Assembly (NCBI RefSeq): GCF_013416325.1
Contig: NZ_JACCGK010000009.1
Coordinates: forward strand, 142,463 to 206,462
Direction: 5' to 3'
Source: Vreelandella sedimenti
GTDB lineage: Bacteria > Pseudomonadota > Gammaproteobacteria > Pseudomonadales > Halomonadaceae
DNA: 64,000 nt
This document shows positions 44,666 through 55,855 of the stretch, piece after piece (within the stretch, counting starts at the first letter, position 1; each line of letters begins with the position of its first letter). Position numbers and translations under genes: made by a program. Under the pieces are notes generated by a model, which worked only from the letters and a program-made list of their open reading frames with translations, was not told the DNA's origin and ran no database searches.

Positions 44666-47500
44666 ATGCAACAAGGCATAATGGAGTTGATGTGGCGTTC
44701 CTCTCACGTTAGTGGCGGCAATGTTCACTACGTGGAAGCGCTTTACGAGCAGTACCTCGCCGATCCTGAGTCTGTCCCTGACGAATGGCGCAGCTATTTT
44801 GATGAGTTGCCGCGCCCCGAGGGCAGTGCCTCCCACGATGTTCCACTTAGCCCCGTGCGTGATCAGTTCTACCAGTTGGGGCGCGAAAGTCGCCCGGGCC
44901 GGGTAGTCGCCGCTGCCGATAGCGGTGAAAACAAAAAGCAGGTAAAAGTCCTGCAGCTGATTAACGCTTACCGCTTCCGTGGCCATCAAAAGGCCAATAT
45001 CGACCCGCTAGGGCTGCGTAATCCCACCCCCGTACCCGATCTCGATCTGTCCTTTCATCAGCTTTCAAAAGCTGATCTGGATACCGAGTTCCAAACCGGT
45101 TCTTTCTTTTTAGGTATCGACAAAGCGCCACTGCGTGACATCGTAGATGCGTTGGAGCGTACTTACTGCCGCTCGATCGGCTGCGAGATCATGCATATCG
45201 TCGATACGGAAGAGAAACGCTGGCTACAACGGCGTTTTGAGTCGGTACGCAGTGCGCCTGATTTCAGTGCCGACGTGCGCAAGCACGTGTTGGAGCGTTT
45301 GACGGCCGCCGAAGGTTTGGAGAATTACCTGGCATCCAAGTATCCAGGTACCAAGCGTTTCGGTCTTGAAGGCGGCGAATCGTTTGTGCCGATGATGGAC
45401 GAGCTTATCCAGCGTGCTGGCGGTTACGGCACCAAGGAAGTGGTCATCGGTATGGCGCACCGTGGTCGACTCAATCTGCTAGTCAATATTTTGGGTAAAA
45501 ACCCAGCTGACTTGATTGATGAGTTCGACGGCAAGAAAGTCATCGAGCGCGGCTCAGGTGATGTGAAGTACCACCAGGGTTTCAGTTCGAATGTCATGTC
45601 CCCGGGCGGCGAAGTCCATTTGGCGATGTCGTTTAACCCGTCGCACCTGGAAATTGTCGCGCCTGTCGTAGAGGGTTCGGTGCGTGCCCGCCAAGATCGC
45701 CGTAACGACGAAGAGGGCAGTAAGGTACTGCCGATCAACGTCCACGGGGATGCGGCGTTTGCCGGTCAAGGCGTGGTGATGGAGACATTCCAGATGTCTC
45801 AGACCCGTGCTTATAAAACCGGTGGCACCGTCCACATTGTGATTAACAACCAAGTGGGCTTCACCACCTCGCATCCGCTGGATGCACGCTCTACCGAATA
45901 CTGCACTGATATTGCCAAGATGGTTCAAGCGCCTATTTTTCATGTCAATGGCGATGACCCGGACGCAGTGCTGCACGCCACCCAGGTCGCTCTCGACTAT
46001 CGCCAGCAGTTCAAAAAGGATGTGGTGATCGATCTCGTTTGCTATCGTCGCCGTGGCCACAACGAAGCTGACGAGCCGTCAGGCACGCAGCCGATGATGT
46101 ACTCCAAGATCAAAGATCACCCTTCTGCGCGCTCGCTGTACGCCAAGCGCTTGGTTGATCAGGGCGTGCTCTCTGAAGAGTCCGCTAAAGCGATGATCGA
46201 AACCTATCGTGATGACCTCGTGGCAGGCAACCACGTTGCCAATGCCCTGGTGCAAGAGCCCAACGCTTCTCTGTTCGTTGACTGGGCGCCTTACCTGGGT
46301 CACGAATGGTCTGGTGATGCCGACACGACGTTTGATATGAAGCGTCTGCAGCAGTTAGCGGCTCGCATGTGTGAAGTGCCGGATGGCGTCGAAGTGCAGC
46401 GCCAAGTGGCCAAGATTTATGAAGACCGGCGTAAAATGCAGGCTGGTGGTTTGGCACTTAACTGGGGTTTTGCGGAAACGCTAGCCTACGCCACGCTGCT
46501 AGAGCAGGGCCACCCGATCCGGATTACCGGGCAAGACGTTGGGCGCGGTACTTTCTCCCACCGTCATGCGGTGGTGCATAACCAGAAAGATGGCACTACC
46601 TATGTTCCGCTGCAGAATATGGCCGATGGTCAGCCGCGTTTCACCATTCATGACTCCTTCCTTTCGGAAGAAGCGGTGTTGGCATTTGAGTACGGCTACT
46701 CAACCACTGCGCCGAATGACTTGGTGATCTGGGAAGCGCAGTTTGGTGACTTCTTTAACGGCGCCCAGGTGGTCGTGGATCAGTTCATCTCCTCGGGTGA
46801 AACGAAGTGGGGCCGGGTGTGTGGTTTAACCATGCTGTTGCCACACGGCTACGAAGGCCAGGGCCCGGAGCACTCTTCGGCGCGCTTGGAGCGCTTCCTA
46901 CAAATGTGTGCTGAGCACAATATGCAGGTCTGCGTACCCACCACGCCCGCACAGATTTATCATCTACTGCGTCGTCAGGTGATTCGTCCGCTGCGTAAAC
47001 CGCTGGTGGTGATGACACCTAAATCGCTGCTGCGTCACAAAGAAGCGATTTCGAGCCTTGAAGATCTCGCCCACGGCAAGTTCCACATGGTGCTCGCCGA
47101 CCAGGCGGATTTGACGCCGGAGAAGGTCACACGCGTTGTGCTATGTGCTGGTAAGGTCTACTACGACTTAGCCGCTTGGCGCGCTGAGAATGAGCGTCAT
47201 GACACGGCAATCTTACGTGTTGAGCAGCTCTATCCGTTCCCGAAAGAAGAGCTTCTGGAAGCGCTGCAAGACTATACCAACGTAGAAGACATTGTGTGGT
47301 GCCAGGAAGAGCCGCTTAATCAGGGCGCTTGGTACTCCAGCCAGCACAATATGCGTGCAGTGGCCGATATGCTGAAAGATGGCCTTGGTCGCGAGTTGAA
47401 ATTTGCGGGACGTCCTGCCTCTGCTGCTCCAGCAGCTGGTTATATGTCCGTCCACACTGAACAGCAGCGCCAGCTGGTGGAAGACGCTTTTAATTTATAA
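44666..47500 (+). CDS. sucA: 2-Oxoglutarate dehydrogenase E1 component
   Basis: Thiamine-diphosphate decarboxylase of the 2-oxoglutarate dehydrogenase complex, 944 residues. The N-terminus MQQGIMELMWRSSHVSGGN aligns with other SucA starts. The ThDP-binding core includes EVVIGMAHRGRLNLL, GDAAFAGQGVVMETF and RRRGHNEADEPS, and the C-terminal transketolase part is GQDVGRGTFSHRHAVVHNQ. The frame is open upstream to 44576, but the ATG at 44666 gives the family N-terminus. It makes succinyl-dihydrolipoyl-E2 from 2-oxoglutarate with sucB and lpdA. Confidence 0.97.
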   Translation: MQQGIMELMWRSSHVSGGNVHYVEALYEQYLADPESVPDEWRSYFDELPRPEGSASHDVPLSPVRDQFYQLGRESRPGRVVAAADSGENKKQVKVLQLINAYRFRGHQKANIDPLGLRNPTPVPDLDLSFHQLSKADLDTEFQTGSFFLGIDKAPLRDIVDALERTYCRSIGCEIMHIVDTEEKRWLQRRFESVRSAPDFSADVRKHVLERLTAAEGLENYLASKYPGTKRFGLEGGESFVPMMDELIQRAGGYGTKEVVIGMAHRGRLNLLVNILGKNPADLIDEFDGKKVIERGSGDVKYHQGFSSNVMSPGGEVHLAMSFNPSHLEIVAPVVEGSVRARQDRRNDEEGSKVLPINVHGDAAFAGQGVVMETFQMSQTRAYKTGGTVHIVINNQVGFTTSHPLDARSTEYCTDIAKMVQAPIFHVNGDDPDAVLHATQVALDYRQQFKKDVVIDLVCYRRRGHNEADEPSGTQPMMYSKIKDHPSARSLYAKRLVDQGVLSEESAKAMIETYRDDLVAGNHVANALVQEPNASLFVDWAPYLGHEWSGDADTTFDMKRLQQLAARMCEVPDGVEVQRQVAKIYEDRRKMQAGGLALNWGFAETLAYATLLEQGHPIRITGQDVGRGTFSHRHAVVHNQKDGTTYVPLQNMADGQPRFTIHDSFLSEEAVLAFEYGYSTTAPNDLVIWEAQFGDFFNGAQVVVDQFISSGETKWGRVCGLTMLLPHGYEGQGPEHSSARLERFLQMCAEHNMQVCVPTTPAQIYHLLRRQVIRPLRKPLVVMTPKSLLRHKEAISSLEDLAHGKFHMVLADQADLTPEKVTRVVLCAGKVYYDLAAWRAENERHDTAILRVEQLYPFPKEELLEALQDYTNVEDIVWCQEEPLNQGAWYSSQHNMRAVADMLKDGLGRELKFAGRPASAAPAAGYMSVHTEQQRQLVEDAFNL

Positions 47501-47538
47501 GCGACCACCGGATTTAGAGAACATATAAGGGAAACGAC

Positions 47539-49125
47539 ATGGCTACTGAGATCAAAGCGCCAACCTTTCCGGAATCCGTTGCCGAAGGCACAGTGGCGGC
47601 GTGGCATAAAAAGCCGGGTGACAGCGTTGAGCGTGACGAGCTGATTGTTGAGATCGAAACCGACAAAGTGGTGCTGGAAGTCGTCGCACCGGAAGCGGGT
47701 ACCCTGACCGACGTAATGGCCGAAGAGGGCGATACGGTTGAGTCAGAACAGGTGCTGGGCAAAATCGGCGAAGGCAGCGCGTCTGACAGCAAAAAAGAAG
47801 AGAAACCTTCTGGCGATGACAGCGCTAAAAAGTCTGAAGAGAAATCCGAAGAGAAATCCGAAGGTAAGAAAAAAGAGAAACAAGCCAGCGGTGGCGGCAA
47901 GCAACACGACGTAAAAGCCCCCAGCTTCCCTGAGTCAATCCAGGAAGGCACCGTGGCAACTTGGCACAAAAAAGTCGGTGAAGCGGTGAAGCGCGATGAC
48001 GTGCTGGCCGACATCGAAACCGATAAGGTTGTGCTGGAAGTGGTCGCTCCGGCCGATGGCGCCCTGGCTGAAATTAAAGCCGAAGAGGGTAGCCAAGTTG
48101 AATCTGAAGCGATTCTCGCGACCTTCACCGAAGGGGCGGGTGGTGACAGTGGTAGCGAAAGCGGTGGTGATTCAGCGTCCGCTAAAGCAGATAGCAGCGA
48201 TGACGATGGCGCCGACGAGAAAGTAGGTGACAAAATCCTCGCTCCAGCCGCACGTAAAATGGTTGCCGAGCACGACCTGGACGTTGCCAAGATTGAGGGC
48301 ACCGGTAAAGGTGGCCGTATCTTGAAAGAAGACGTTCAGAAAGCGGTCAAAGACGGTTCTGCCAAGAAAACAGCAAAATCGTCTGCACCAGCGAAAGCTG
48401 CCGCTGCACCGGCTGCCGAGGGTGAGCGCATCGAGAAGCGCGTACCGATGAGTCGTCTGCGTCAGACCATCGCCAAGCGCTTGGTTCAGGCGCAGCAAAC
48501 CGCGGCGATGCTGACTACCTACAACGAAGTGGACATGACCGAGATCATGGCCCTACGTGCGCAGTACAAAGAGACGTTCTTAAAAGCTCACGATATCAAG
48601 CTGGGCTTTATGGGCTTCTTTGTAAAAGCGGCTTCAGAAGCGCTCAAGCGTTATCCGGATGTGAACGCCTCTATCGACGGCACCGACATCGTTTATCACG
48701 GTTACCAGGATATCGGCGTTGCTGTATCCACCGACCGTGGTTTGGTCGTACCGGTACTGCGTGACACCGACAGCATGAAAATTGCTGACGTCGAGCGCAA
48801 GATTGTCGATTTCGGCAAGCGTGGTCGTGACGGCAAGTTGGGCATGGACGACATGATCGGTGGCACCTTTACCATCACCAACGGCGGTACCTTTGGCTCG
48901 TTGATGTCGACCCCAATTATCAACCCGCCGCAAACTGCCATTCTGGGCATGCACAAAATCCAGGATCGTCCGATGGCCATCAACGGCAAGGTCGAGATTC
49001 GCCCGATGATGTATCTGGCGCTCTCTTACGACCACCGTATGATCGACGGCAAAGACGCCGTTCAATTCTTGGTCACTCTAAAAGAATTGCTGGAAGACCC
49101 GGCACGTCTGCTGCTAGATATCTAA
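47539..49125 (+). CDS. sucB: Dihydrolipoyllysine succinyltransferase (E2), two lipoyl domains
   Basis: Succinyl-transferase core of the 2-oxoglutarate dehydrogenase complex, 528 residues, longer than the usual about 400. There are two lipoyl domains, at about residues 1-78 and 126-205. Each carries the attachment motif [10 protein letters not shown] and the APTFPES/APSFPES start, and they are joined by a Glu/Lys/Ser linker with short repeats. A peripheral-subunit-binding domain follows (about 230-275, [18 protein letters not shown]). The catalytic domain ends with [17 protein letters not shown], containing the active-site His and Asp. The duplication of the lipoyl domain is unusual for a gammaproteobacterial SucB. 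Confidence 0.95.
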   Translation: MATEIKAPTFPESVAEGTVAAWHKKPGDSVERDELIVEIETDKVVLEVVAPEAGTLTDVMAEEGDTVESEQVLGKIGEGSASDSKKEEKPSGDDSAKKSEEKSEEKSEGKKKEKQASGGGKQHDVKAPSFPESIQEGTVATWHKKVGEAVKRDDVLADIETDKVVLEVVAPADGALAEIKAEEGSQVESEAILATFTEGAGGDSGSESGGDSASAKADSSDDDGADEKVGDKILAPAARKMVAEHDLDVAKIEGTGKGGRILKEDVQKAVKDGSAKKTAKSSAPAKAAAAPAAEGERIEKRVPMSRLRQTIAKRLVQAQQTAAMLTTYNEVDMTEIMALRAQYKETFLKAHDIKLGFMGFFVKAASEALKRYPDVNASIDGTDIVYHGYQDIGVAVSTDRGLVVPVLRDTDSMKIADVERKIVDFGKRGRDGKLGMDDMIGGTFTITNGGTFGSLMSTPIINPPQTAILGMHKIQDRPMAINGKVEIRPMMYLALSYDHRMIDGKDAVQFLVTLKELLEDPARLLLDI

Positions 49126-49160
49126 AAAAACGTAAGCGTCATATTGATTCAGTACGCTGA

Positions 49161-50690
<1,530 letters not shown>

Positions 50691-50709
50691 TTCAGTAAGC
50701 AACAACGAA

Positions 50710-50732
50710 GCGCCACCTTCTAAGGGTGGCGC
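50710..50732 (+). terminator. Hairpin after lpdA
   Basis: GCGCCACC / GGTGGCGC stem with a 7-base loop (50710-50717 and 50725-50732). The tail is AAACTTTC, so any termination is probably partial. The sucCD genes follow on the same strand. Confidence 0.5.
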
Positions 50733-50770
50733 AAACTTTCGGCTTTGTCTTAATCCACAAAGATCGAAAG

Positions 50771-50836
50771 AACGGGGATGACCCGTTCTTTTAAGACCGC
50801 TCTTGCAAGGCTGCTCTTAAAAGAATACGGGTCATC
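50771..50836 (+). promoter_or_regulatory. Long inverted repeat in the sucC leader
   Basis: A 20-base arm at 50777-50796 pairs with 50815-50836, with a 2-base bulge, around an 18-base loop. An alternative small stem, AACGGG / CCCGTT (50771-50776 and 50782-50787), shares bases with the large one, so the two are mutually exclusive. It ends 33 bases before the sucC start, which lacks a clear ribosome site. Confidence 0.55.
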
Positions 50837-50869
50837 GTTCGAGTCACATGCAACCAATGGCATGAATCG

Positions 50870-52036
50870 ATGAATCTTCACGAGTATCAAGGTAAACAGC
50901 TGTTTGCCGACTATGGTCTACCAGTGTCTAAAGGCTTTGCAGTCGACACGCCCGAAGAAGCGGAAGAGGCTTGCAAAAAAATCGGTGGTGACATGTGGGT
51001 GGTTAAAGCCCAGGTTCACGCCGGTGGCCGTGGTAAAGCGGGTGGCGTTAAGCTGATTAAAGACCCGGCTGAAGCCAAAGCATTTGCTGAGCAGTGGCTG
51101 GGTAAAAATCTGGTAACCTTCCAGACTGACGAAAAAGGTCAGCCGGTTGCCAAGATTTTGGTTGAGACCTGTACTGACATCGCCGATGAGCTGTATCTCG
51201 GTGCCGTGGTTGACCGTACTACCCGTCGTGTGGTCTTTATGGCCTCTACCGAAGGTGGTGTTGAGATCGAGACGGTTGCAGAAGAGACGCCGGAAAAGAT
51301 TCTCAAAGCCGAAATCGATCCGCTGGTCGGCGCACAGCCGTACCAAGCGCGTGAACTAGCCTTTGCGCTGGGCCTAAAGGGCGACCAGATCAAGCAGTTC
51401 ACCAAGATTTTCCTGGGTCTGTCTCAGTTGTTCCACGACAAAGACCTGGCGCTGTTGGAAATTAACCCGCTGGTCGTCACTGAAGAGGGTAATCTGCACT
51501 GCCTCGACGCCAAACTGGGTCTGGATAGCAATGCCCTATACCGTCACCCTGATCTGCAGGCCATGCGTGACCCTTCGCAAGAAGATCAGCGTGAAGCCGA
51601 TGCGGCGAAGTGGGAACTTAACTATGTCGCGCTTGATGGCAACATCGGCTGCATGGTTAATGGCGCAGGTTTGGCCATGGGCACCATGGACATCGTCAAC
51701 CTGAGCGGCGGCAAGCCCGCTAACTTCTTGGACGTTGGCGGTGGTGCCACCAAGGAGCGCGTGGCAGAAGCGTTCAAAATCATCCTCTCTGACGACAATG
51801 TTAAAGCCGTTCTGGTTAACATTTTCGGCGGTATCGTACGTTGCGACATGATTGCTGAAGGCATTATCGGTGCCGTTGAGCAAGTGGGTGTCAACGTACC
51901 GGTTGTCGTACGTCTGGAAGGTAACAACGCCGAGCTGGGTGCTGAAAAACTAGCATCGAGCGGTTTGAACATCATCGCGGCTACCAGTCTGACCGACGCG
52001 GCTCAGCAGGTCGTTAAAGCGGCGGAGGGCAAGTAA
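50870..52036 (+). CDS. sucC: Succinyl-CoA synthetase (ADP-forming) beta subunit
   Basis: ATP-grasp subunit, 388 residues. The start [22 protein letters not shown] is typical. The ATP-grasp elements [18 protein letters not shown] and [12 protein letters not shown] are present, and [14 protein letters not shown] and [15 protein letters not shown] lie in the CoA/phosphate domain. It makes succinate and ATP from succinyl-CoA with SucD. Stop and sucD start share one base (TAATG). The start has no clear ribosome site. Confidence 0.98.
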   Translation: MNLHEYQGKQLFADYGLPVSKGFAVDTPEEAEEACKKIGGDMWVVKAQVHAGGRGKAGGVKLIKDPAEAKAFAEQWLGKNLVTFQTDEKGQPVAKILVETCTDIADELYLGAVVDRTTRRVVFMASTEGGVEIETVAEETPEKILKAEIDPLVGAQPYQARELAFALGLKGDQIKQFTKIFLGLSQLFHDKDLALLEINPLVVTEEGNLHCLDAKLGLDSNALYRHPDLQAMRDPSQEDQREADAAKWELNYVALDGNIGCMVNGAGLAMGTMDIVNLSGGKPANFLDVGGGATKERVAEAFKIILSDDNVKAVLVNIFGGIVRCDMIAEGIIGAVEQVGVNVPVVVRLEGNNAELGAEKLASSGLNIIAATSLTDAAQQVVKAAEGK

Positions 52037-52908
52037 TGAGCATCCTGATCGATAAGAACACCAAGGTCATCTGCCAGGGCTTTACCGGTGGCCAAGGCAC
52101 GTTCCACTCCGAGCAGGCGATTGCCTACGGTACGCAAATGGTCGGTGGTGTTACGCCGGGTAAAGGCGGCCAAGAGCACCTCGGTCTGCCCGTTTTCAAT
52201 ACCGTGAAAGAAGCGGTAGCGAAAACCGGTGCGGAAGCCAGCGTTATCTACGTACCTGCGCCGTTCTGTAAAGATTCGATCCTTGAAGCGGCGAACGCCG
52301 GTATCAAGCTGATTGTGTGCATCACCGAAGGCATCGCCACGCTGGATATGCTCGAAGCGAAAGTGAAGTGCGACGAGCTGGGCGTACGTCTGATTGGCCC
52401 CAACTGCCCAGGTGTTATCACCCCAGGCGAATGCAAAATCGGCATCATGCCGGGCCACATTCACCAGCCGGGCCGTGTCGGTATCGTATCGCGCTCTGGT
52501 ACATTGACCTATGAAGCCGTTAAGCAGACCACTGATCACGGTTTTGGTCAGTCTACCTGTGTAGGCATTGGCGGCGACCCGATTCCAGGCTCTAACTTCA
52601 TCGACATCCTTGAGATGTTCGAGAAAGACCCGAAAACCGAAGCTATCGTCATGATCGGCGAAATCGGTGGCACGGCTGAAGAAGAAGCGGCGGCTTATAT
52701 CAAAGCCAACGTTTCCAAGCCCGTGGTTTCCTACATTGCCGGTGTCACTGCACCTCCTGGTAAGCGTATGGGCCACGCGGGCGCGATCATCTCTGGCGGT
52801 AAAGGCACCGCTGACGAGAAGTTTGCTGCACTAGAAGACGCCGGTGTTAAAACCGTGCGCTCTTTGGCTGAAATCGGTGATGCGCTGAAAGAAGTGACTG
52901 GCTGGTAA
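52036..52908 (+). CDS. sucD: Succinyl-CoA synthetase alpha subunit
   Basis: 290 residues, CoA-binding and phosphohistidine subunit. The N-terminus is [20 protein letters not shown]. The phosphorylated histidine is in [33 protein letters not shown] is the conserved partner segment. Translationally coupled to sucC. A strong hairpin follows. Confidence 0.98.
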   Translation: MSILIDKNTKVICQGFTGGQGTFHSEQAIAYGTQMVGGVTPGKGGQEHLGLPVFNTVKEAVAKTGAEASVIYVPAPFCKDSILEAANAGIKLIVCITEGIATLDMLEAKVKCDELGVRLIGPNCPGVITPGECKIGIMPGHIHQPGRVGIVSRSGTLTYEAVKQTTDHGFGQSTCVGIGGDPIPGSNFIDILEMFEKDPKTEAIVMIGEIGGTAEEEAAAYIKANVSKPVVSYIAGVTAPPGKRMGHAGAIISGGKGTADEKFAALEDAGVKTVRSLAEIGDALKEVTGW

Positions 52909-52933
52909 GCCATTGACGTTTAGCTGCACGCTA

Positions 52934-52959
52934 TAAGGGCGCCCCTCGGGGCGCCCTTA
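52934..52959 (+). terminator. Terminator of sucCD
   Basis: Perfect 12-bp stem TAAGGGCGCCCC / GGGGCGCCCTTA with a TC loop, followed by CTGTTT. It closes the TCA-cycle block. Confidence 0.7.
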
Positions 52960-52998
52960 CTGTTTCTGGTTTCTGCCCTTGTGCCATTACATCTGCGA

Positions 52999-54021
52999 TC
53001 ACGCCGCAGAACGACGCAGTATGCGATAGCTATACAGTACAAAGAACGGCGCGCCTGCCGCCAAATATAGATGATAGCTGACCAACCGCCACACCAGAAC
53101 CGCTGCTGCGGCCTGCTCGCGCTCCATCAACGGCAACAACAGGCTTCCTACGCCCACCTCCGCAGCGCCCGCGCCGCCGGGCAGAAAACTAAATTGGCTG
53201 GCTGCCATCGCCAGCATCTGGGTCAAGAATGTCCACATCCAGTCCGCATGGCCACCTACTCCCAGTACTGCCAAATAGAGCAAGCTGTAGCGCATGAGCC
53301 AGTGCGCCGTCGTCAGCGCTAGCATGGCGATCAGTATACTGCGCGGGAGCTTAAGGGTGACCTTTAATGCATACCGACAGCGCAAGAGGCGCCGTACGAG
53401 CCAGCGTCGCTGATATCGGCTTGGCCATGGCGTGTTCACGCCGGGTGAGCGCAATAGGCTGGGTAGATAACGCATTACGACAATCACCAGCGCTGTCATG
53501 AACGCTAATCCTACCAGTGCCCACTGTACGAGCGATTGATGTGGCCATTGGGTGTCGCTTAGCATTGAAAAGAGCACCAGACCGCTCAGCATGGCCAGGA
53601 AGAAAAGTAAGTCGCAGCCTTGATCAATCAGGAACACCGCCGCGCCCTTGGCAGGCGGAAAACCGCGCCGTGCAAGCAACAACAACAGGGTTGCTGGGCC
53701 ACCGCTGCCGCCTGGGGTGGCGCACAGGGCAAACTTGGACGCCAGTTCGATACCCAGGGCGCCGCGCTGACCAAGCCTGCCCGCACGGCCCCCCAGCATC
53801 AAACGTAGCCTTGTTGCATTCAGGTTCCAGCACAGAAAGGCCATCACCAGCATCAATAACAGCAGCCCAAGTGGGAAGTGTTTGACGCGCTGCAGTGCTT
53901 CAGCGCCACCCAGCCAAGCGGTGAGCACTAACGGTGCAATCAGCGCTAAGGCAATCATCACACCATGGATGGGTCGCCACTTCAGTAGCTGACGGCGACT
54001 AGTGGTGTTGGTGGAGTGCAT
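52999..54021 (-). CDS. Flippase-like membrane protein (LPG-synthase TM region family)
   Basis: 340 residues with about eight hydrophobic segments, of the UPF0104/AglD-MprF N-terminal type. Visible landmarks are SKFALCATPGGSGGPATLLLLLARRGFPPAKGAA (the conserved Gly-rich loop) and FLPGGAGAAEVGVGSLLLPL. Members act as glycolipid flippases or unknown envelope proteins. The start at 54021 (MHSTNTTSRRQLLKW) is chosen. The longer frame to 54081 lies inside the upstream glycosyltransferase. The two genes overlap by 23 bases and probably act together in making or moving a glycolipid. Confidence 0.82.
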   Translation of the reverse strand: MHSTNTTSRRQLLKWRPIHGVMIALALIAPLVLTAWLGGAEALQRVKHFPLGLLLLMLVMAFLCWNLNATRLRLMLGGRAGRLGQRGALGIELASKFALCATPGGSGGPATLLLLLARRGFPPAKGAAVFLIDQGCDLLFFLAMLSGLVLFSMLSDTQWPHQSLVQWALVGLAFMTALVIVVMRYLPSLLRSPGVNTPWPSRYQRRWLVRRLLRCRYALKVTLKLPRSILIAMLALTTAHWLMRYSLLYLAVLGVGGHADWMWTFLTQMLAMAASQFSFLPGGAGAAEVGVGSLLLPLMEREQAAAAVLVWRLVSYHLYLAAGAPFFVLYSYRILRRSAA

Positions 54022-55117
54022 ACGGTTGGCTGCCGTGGCAAAGCTGCTGATAGTGCTCCAGCAGGGAATGCATGACACCATCCCAGTTGAAATGGCGCTC
54101 TACATGGCGGCGCGCATAGCGCCCACTGGCGGCGACATCATTACTGAACAGTGCCACACACGCCTCCGCCATGGCAACGGGGTCGAGCGGTTTGCATAAA
54201 ATACCCGCCCCCAGCAGCACGTTTTCTGCCAGCGCCCCTGCGTTCGCTGCTATTACTGGAATGCCGCTTGCCATCGCTTCCTGAGCAATTAAGCCGAAGG
54301 TTTCGCGGGTGCCCGCATGTAACAGAGCATCGCTACTGGCCAGTGCCTTCGCGACCTCGTGGGCGCCACAGCAGCGATCCACGATGGTGACATTACTAGG
54401 TACGTGATGTGGCATGCCGGGGCCCATCAGCAGTAAATGGTAATCGCTACCTAGCTGACGCATCGTCGCCAGTAGCACATCTATATTTTTCTCGCGGGAA
54501 TTGCGGCCCACAAAGATCAGCAGCTTTTTATCGCTGGGTATGCCCATGGTCTGTCGGAAGGCCGGGTCACACTGCTGGGGATTAAATTGCGCCAAATCGA
54601 CGCCCAATGGCTGAACCCGAACGTTATCGACGCCCCAGTCATTCAGTCGATTCGCCATCGCGTTGCAGGGTGCCAGCACGCTATCAAATTGGCTATAAAG
54701 CGTCGTAACATAGCGGGTTAAGCGTTTTTCAACGTAGCACCCAAAGCGATCACCCATTAAGCGAGGAAGATCAGAGTGATAAAAGCCCACCACAGGCACG
54801 CCGAGACGTTGTCCCGCATCGAGCGCAGCCCAGGCCGTTACATAGGGGTCGCCAGCCTCTATCAGATCGGGCTTCAGATCAATCAGTACATCACGCCACG
54901 GAGAGCCGCGTAGCGGAAAGCGATAGCCTTGCCCCAAAGGAAGGTGTAACGCCGGTAGCGTGTGGTGATCGCCAAGACTATCCCGCTCCGCCCCCGGCAC
55001 CAGCAGACTGGTACGCAGCTGTGGAATACGCGAGAAAACACGGTGTTTGGCCTGCAAATAGGTACGTACACCGCCGCTGGCGGGTGCATGGAACATCGTC
55101 ACATCGGCAATGTGCAA
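53999..55117 (-). CDS. Glycosyltransferase family 4 protein
   Basis: 372-residue GT-B transferase. The N-terminus MHIADVTMFHAPASGGVRTYLQAK is typical of GT4, with the first-domain Gly-rich loop. The C-terminal domain has IFVGRNSREKNIDVLLATM and the donor-binding signature GTRETFGLIAQEAMASGIPVI (E-x7-E). It begins with TTG at 55117, backed by GGAGG five bases upstream. A TTG further up at 55135 lacks a site. It probably glycosylates a lipid or envelope acceptor and is coupled to the flippase-like gene downstream. Confidence 0.87.
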   Translation of the reverse strand: MHIADVTMFHAPASGGVRTYLQAKHRVFSRIPQLRTSLLVPGAERDSLGDHHTLPALHLPLGQGYRFPLRGSPWRDVLIDLKPDLIEAGDPYVTAWAALDAGQRLGVPVVGFYHSDLPRLMGDRFGCYVEKRLTRYVTTLYSQFDSVLAPCNAMANRLNDWGVDNVRVQPLGVDLAQFNPQQCDPAFRQTMGIPSDKKLLIFVGRNSREKNIDVLLATMRQLGSDYHLLLMGPGMPHHVPSNVTIVDRCCGAHEVAKALASSDALLHAGTRETFGLIAQEAMASGIPVIAANAGALAENVLLGAGILCKPLDPVAMAEACVALFSNDVAASGRYARRHVERHFNWDGVMHSLLEHYQQLCHGSQPYALHQHH

Positions 55118-55275
55118 GCTAACCTCCAACCACAAAGATTGTCATCGTTTCACCATAAAGGAGAAATAAGTCAGTTCAGCGACAGTTGAGCCAAGGCTGT
55201 TATTTCCTGCTAATCCCTCCCTTCCAGCCCTTTCGCTGATCACAAGCTAGTGAGTCGTGTTCGTCTGTTTATTGG

Positions 55276-55319
55276 TTGACTCTTGGTCAAGCTGGACTAG
55301 TATGACATCCATATGGATG
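55276..55319 (+). promoter_or_regulatory. Promoter and palindromic operator of the RHH-depolymerase operon
   Basis: TTGACT (55276-55281), 16-base spacer, TAGTAT (55298-55303), then the perfect 14-bp palindrome CATCCATATGGATG at 55306-55319. The palindrome covers the transcription start, a classic repressor position. The first gene is a ribbon-helix-helix regulator. Confidence 0.62.
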
Positions 55320-55415
55320 GTGTATGGATTCCAAAAAGATGCCTTCTGGATGTTGGGTAGTTGTTTTAGCCCCATCGAAAGGTGTCCGGTGACCAAGCGC
55401 AACGAGGAACGACAC

Positions 55416-55832
55416 ATGAGCGTGCACGAACTGCGCCGCAAGAGCGGCGACTCCAGCGAGAAGATCACCATTAACCTGGGGGTCGTTGACCTGGGGCAGA
55501 TCGACCTGCTGGTTCAGGAAGGCTTCTATTCCAACCGAACTGATCTGATACGCACCGCTATCCGCAATCAGTTGGTGACCCATGCCGAGGTCGTTAGAGA
55601 GACCGTTACCCGCAAGTCGTTTGTGCTCGGGCTTGAGCACTACAGTCGCACGGATCTGGAGGCCCTACAGTTGGCAGGGGAGAAATTGCAGATTCAGGTT
55701 CTGGGCATGGCCAGCATTGCCGATGACGTTACGCCGGAGTTAGCTCTTGCCACCATCGAGTCGGTGGTCGTACTGGGCGCACTACACGCCAGCAAAGCGG
55801 TCAAGGCCGCCCTGGCAGATCGAATCCACTGA
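55416..55832 (+). CDS. Ribbon-helix-helix (CopG-like) regulator
   Basis: 138 residues. The N-terminal strand and helix-turn-helix of the Arc/CopG fold is seen in ITINLGVVDLGQIDLLVQEG followed by FYSNRTDLIRTAIRNQL (about residues 17-53). A longer C-terminal domain of unknown type follows (KSFVLGLEHYSRTDLEAL). The frame extends to 55257, but GAGGAAC at 55404 supports the ATG at 55416. It is upstream of the PHB-depolymerase-like gene and probably controls both through the palindrome at 55306. Confidence 0.78.
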   Translation: MSVHELRRKSGDSSEKITINLGVVDLGQIDLLVQEGFYSNRTDLIRTAIRNQLVTHAEVVRETVTRKSFVLGLEHYSRTDLEALQLAGEKLQIQVLGMASIADDVTPELALATIESVVVLGALHASKAVKAALADRIH

Positions 55833-55855
55833 ATCACTCAATAGGGACATTGATC

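Noticed and set aside
45554-46060. 168-codon minus-strand frame opposite sucA
   Set aside because: Histidine-rich shadow frame without start signals.
47514-48302. 262-codon minus-strand frame opposite sucB
   Set aside because: Ser/Pro/Leu-rich mirror of the lipoyl region, with no ribosome site. A shadow of sucB.
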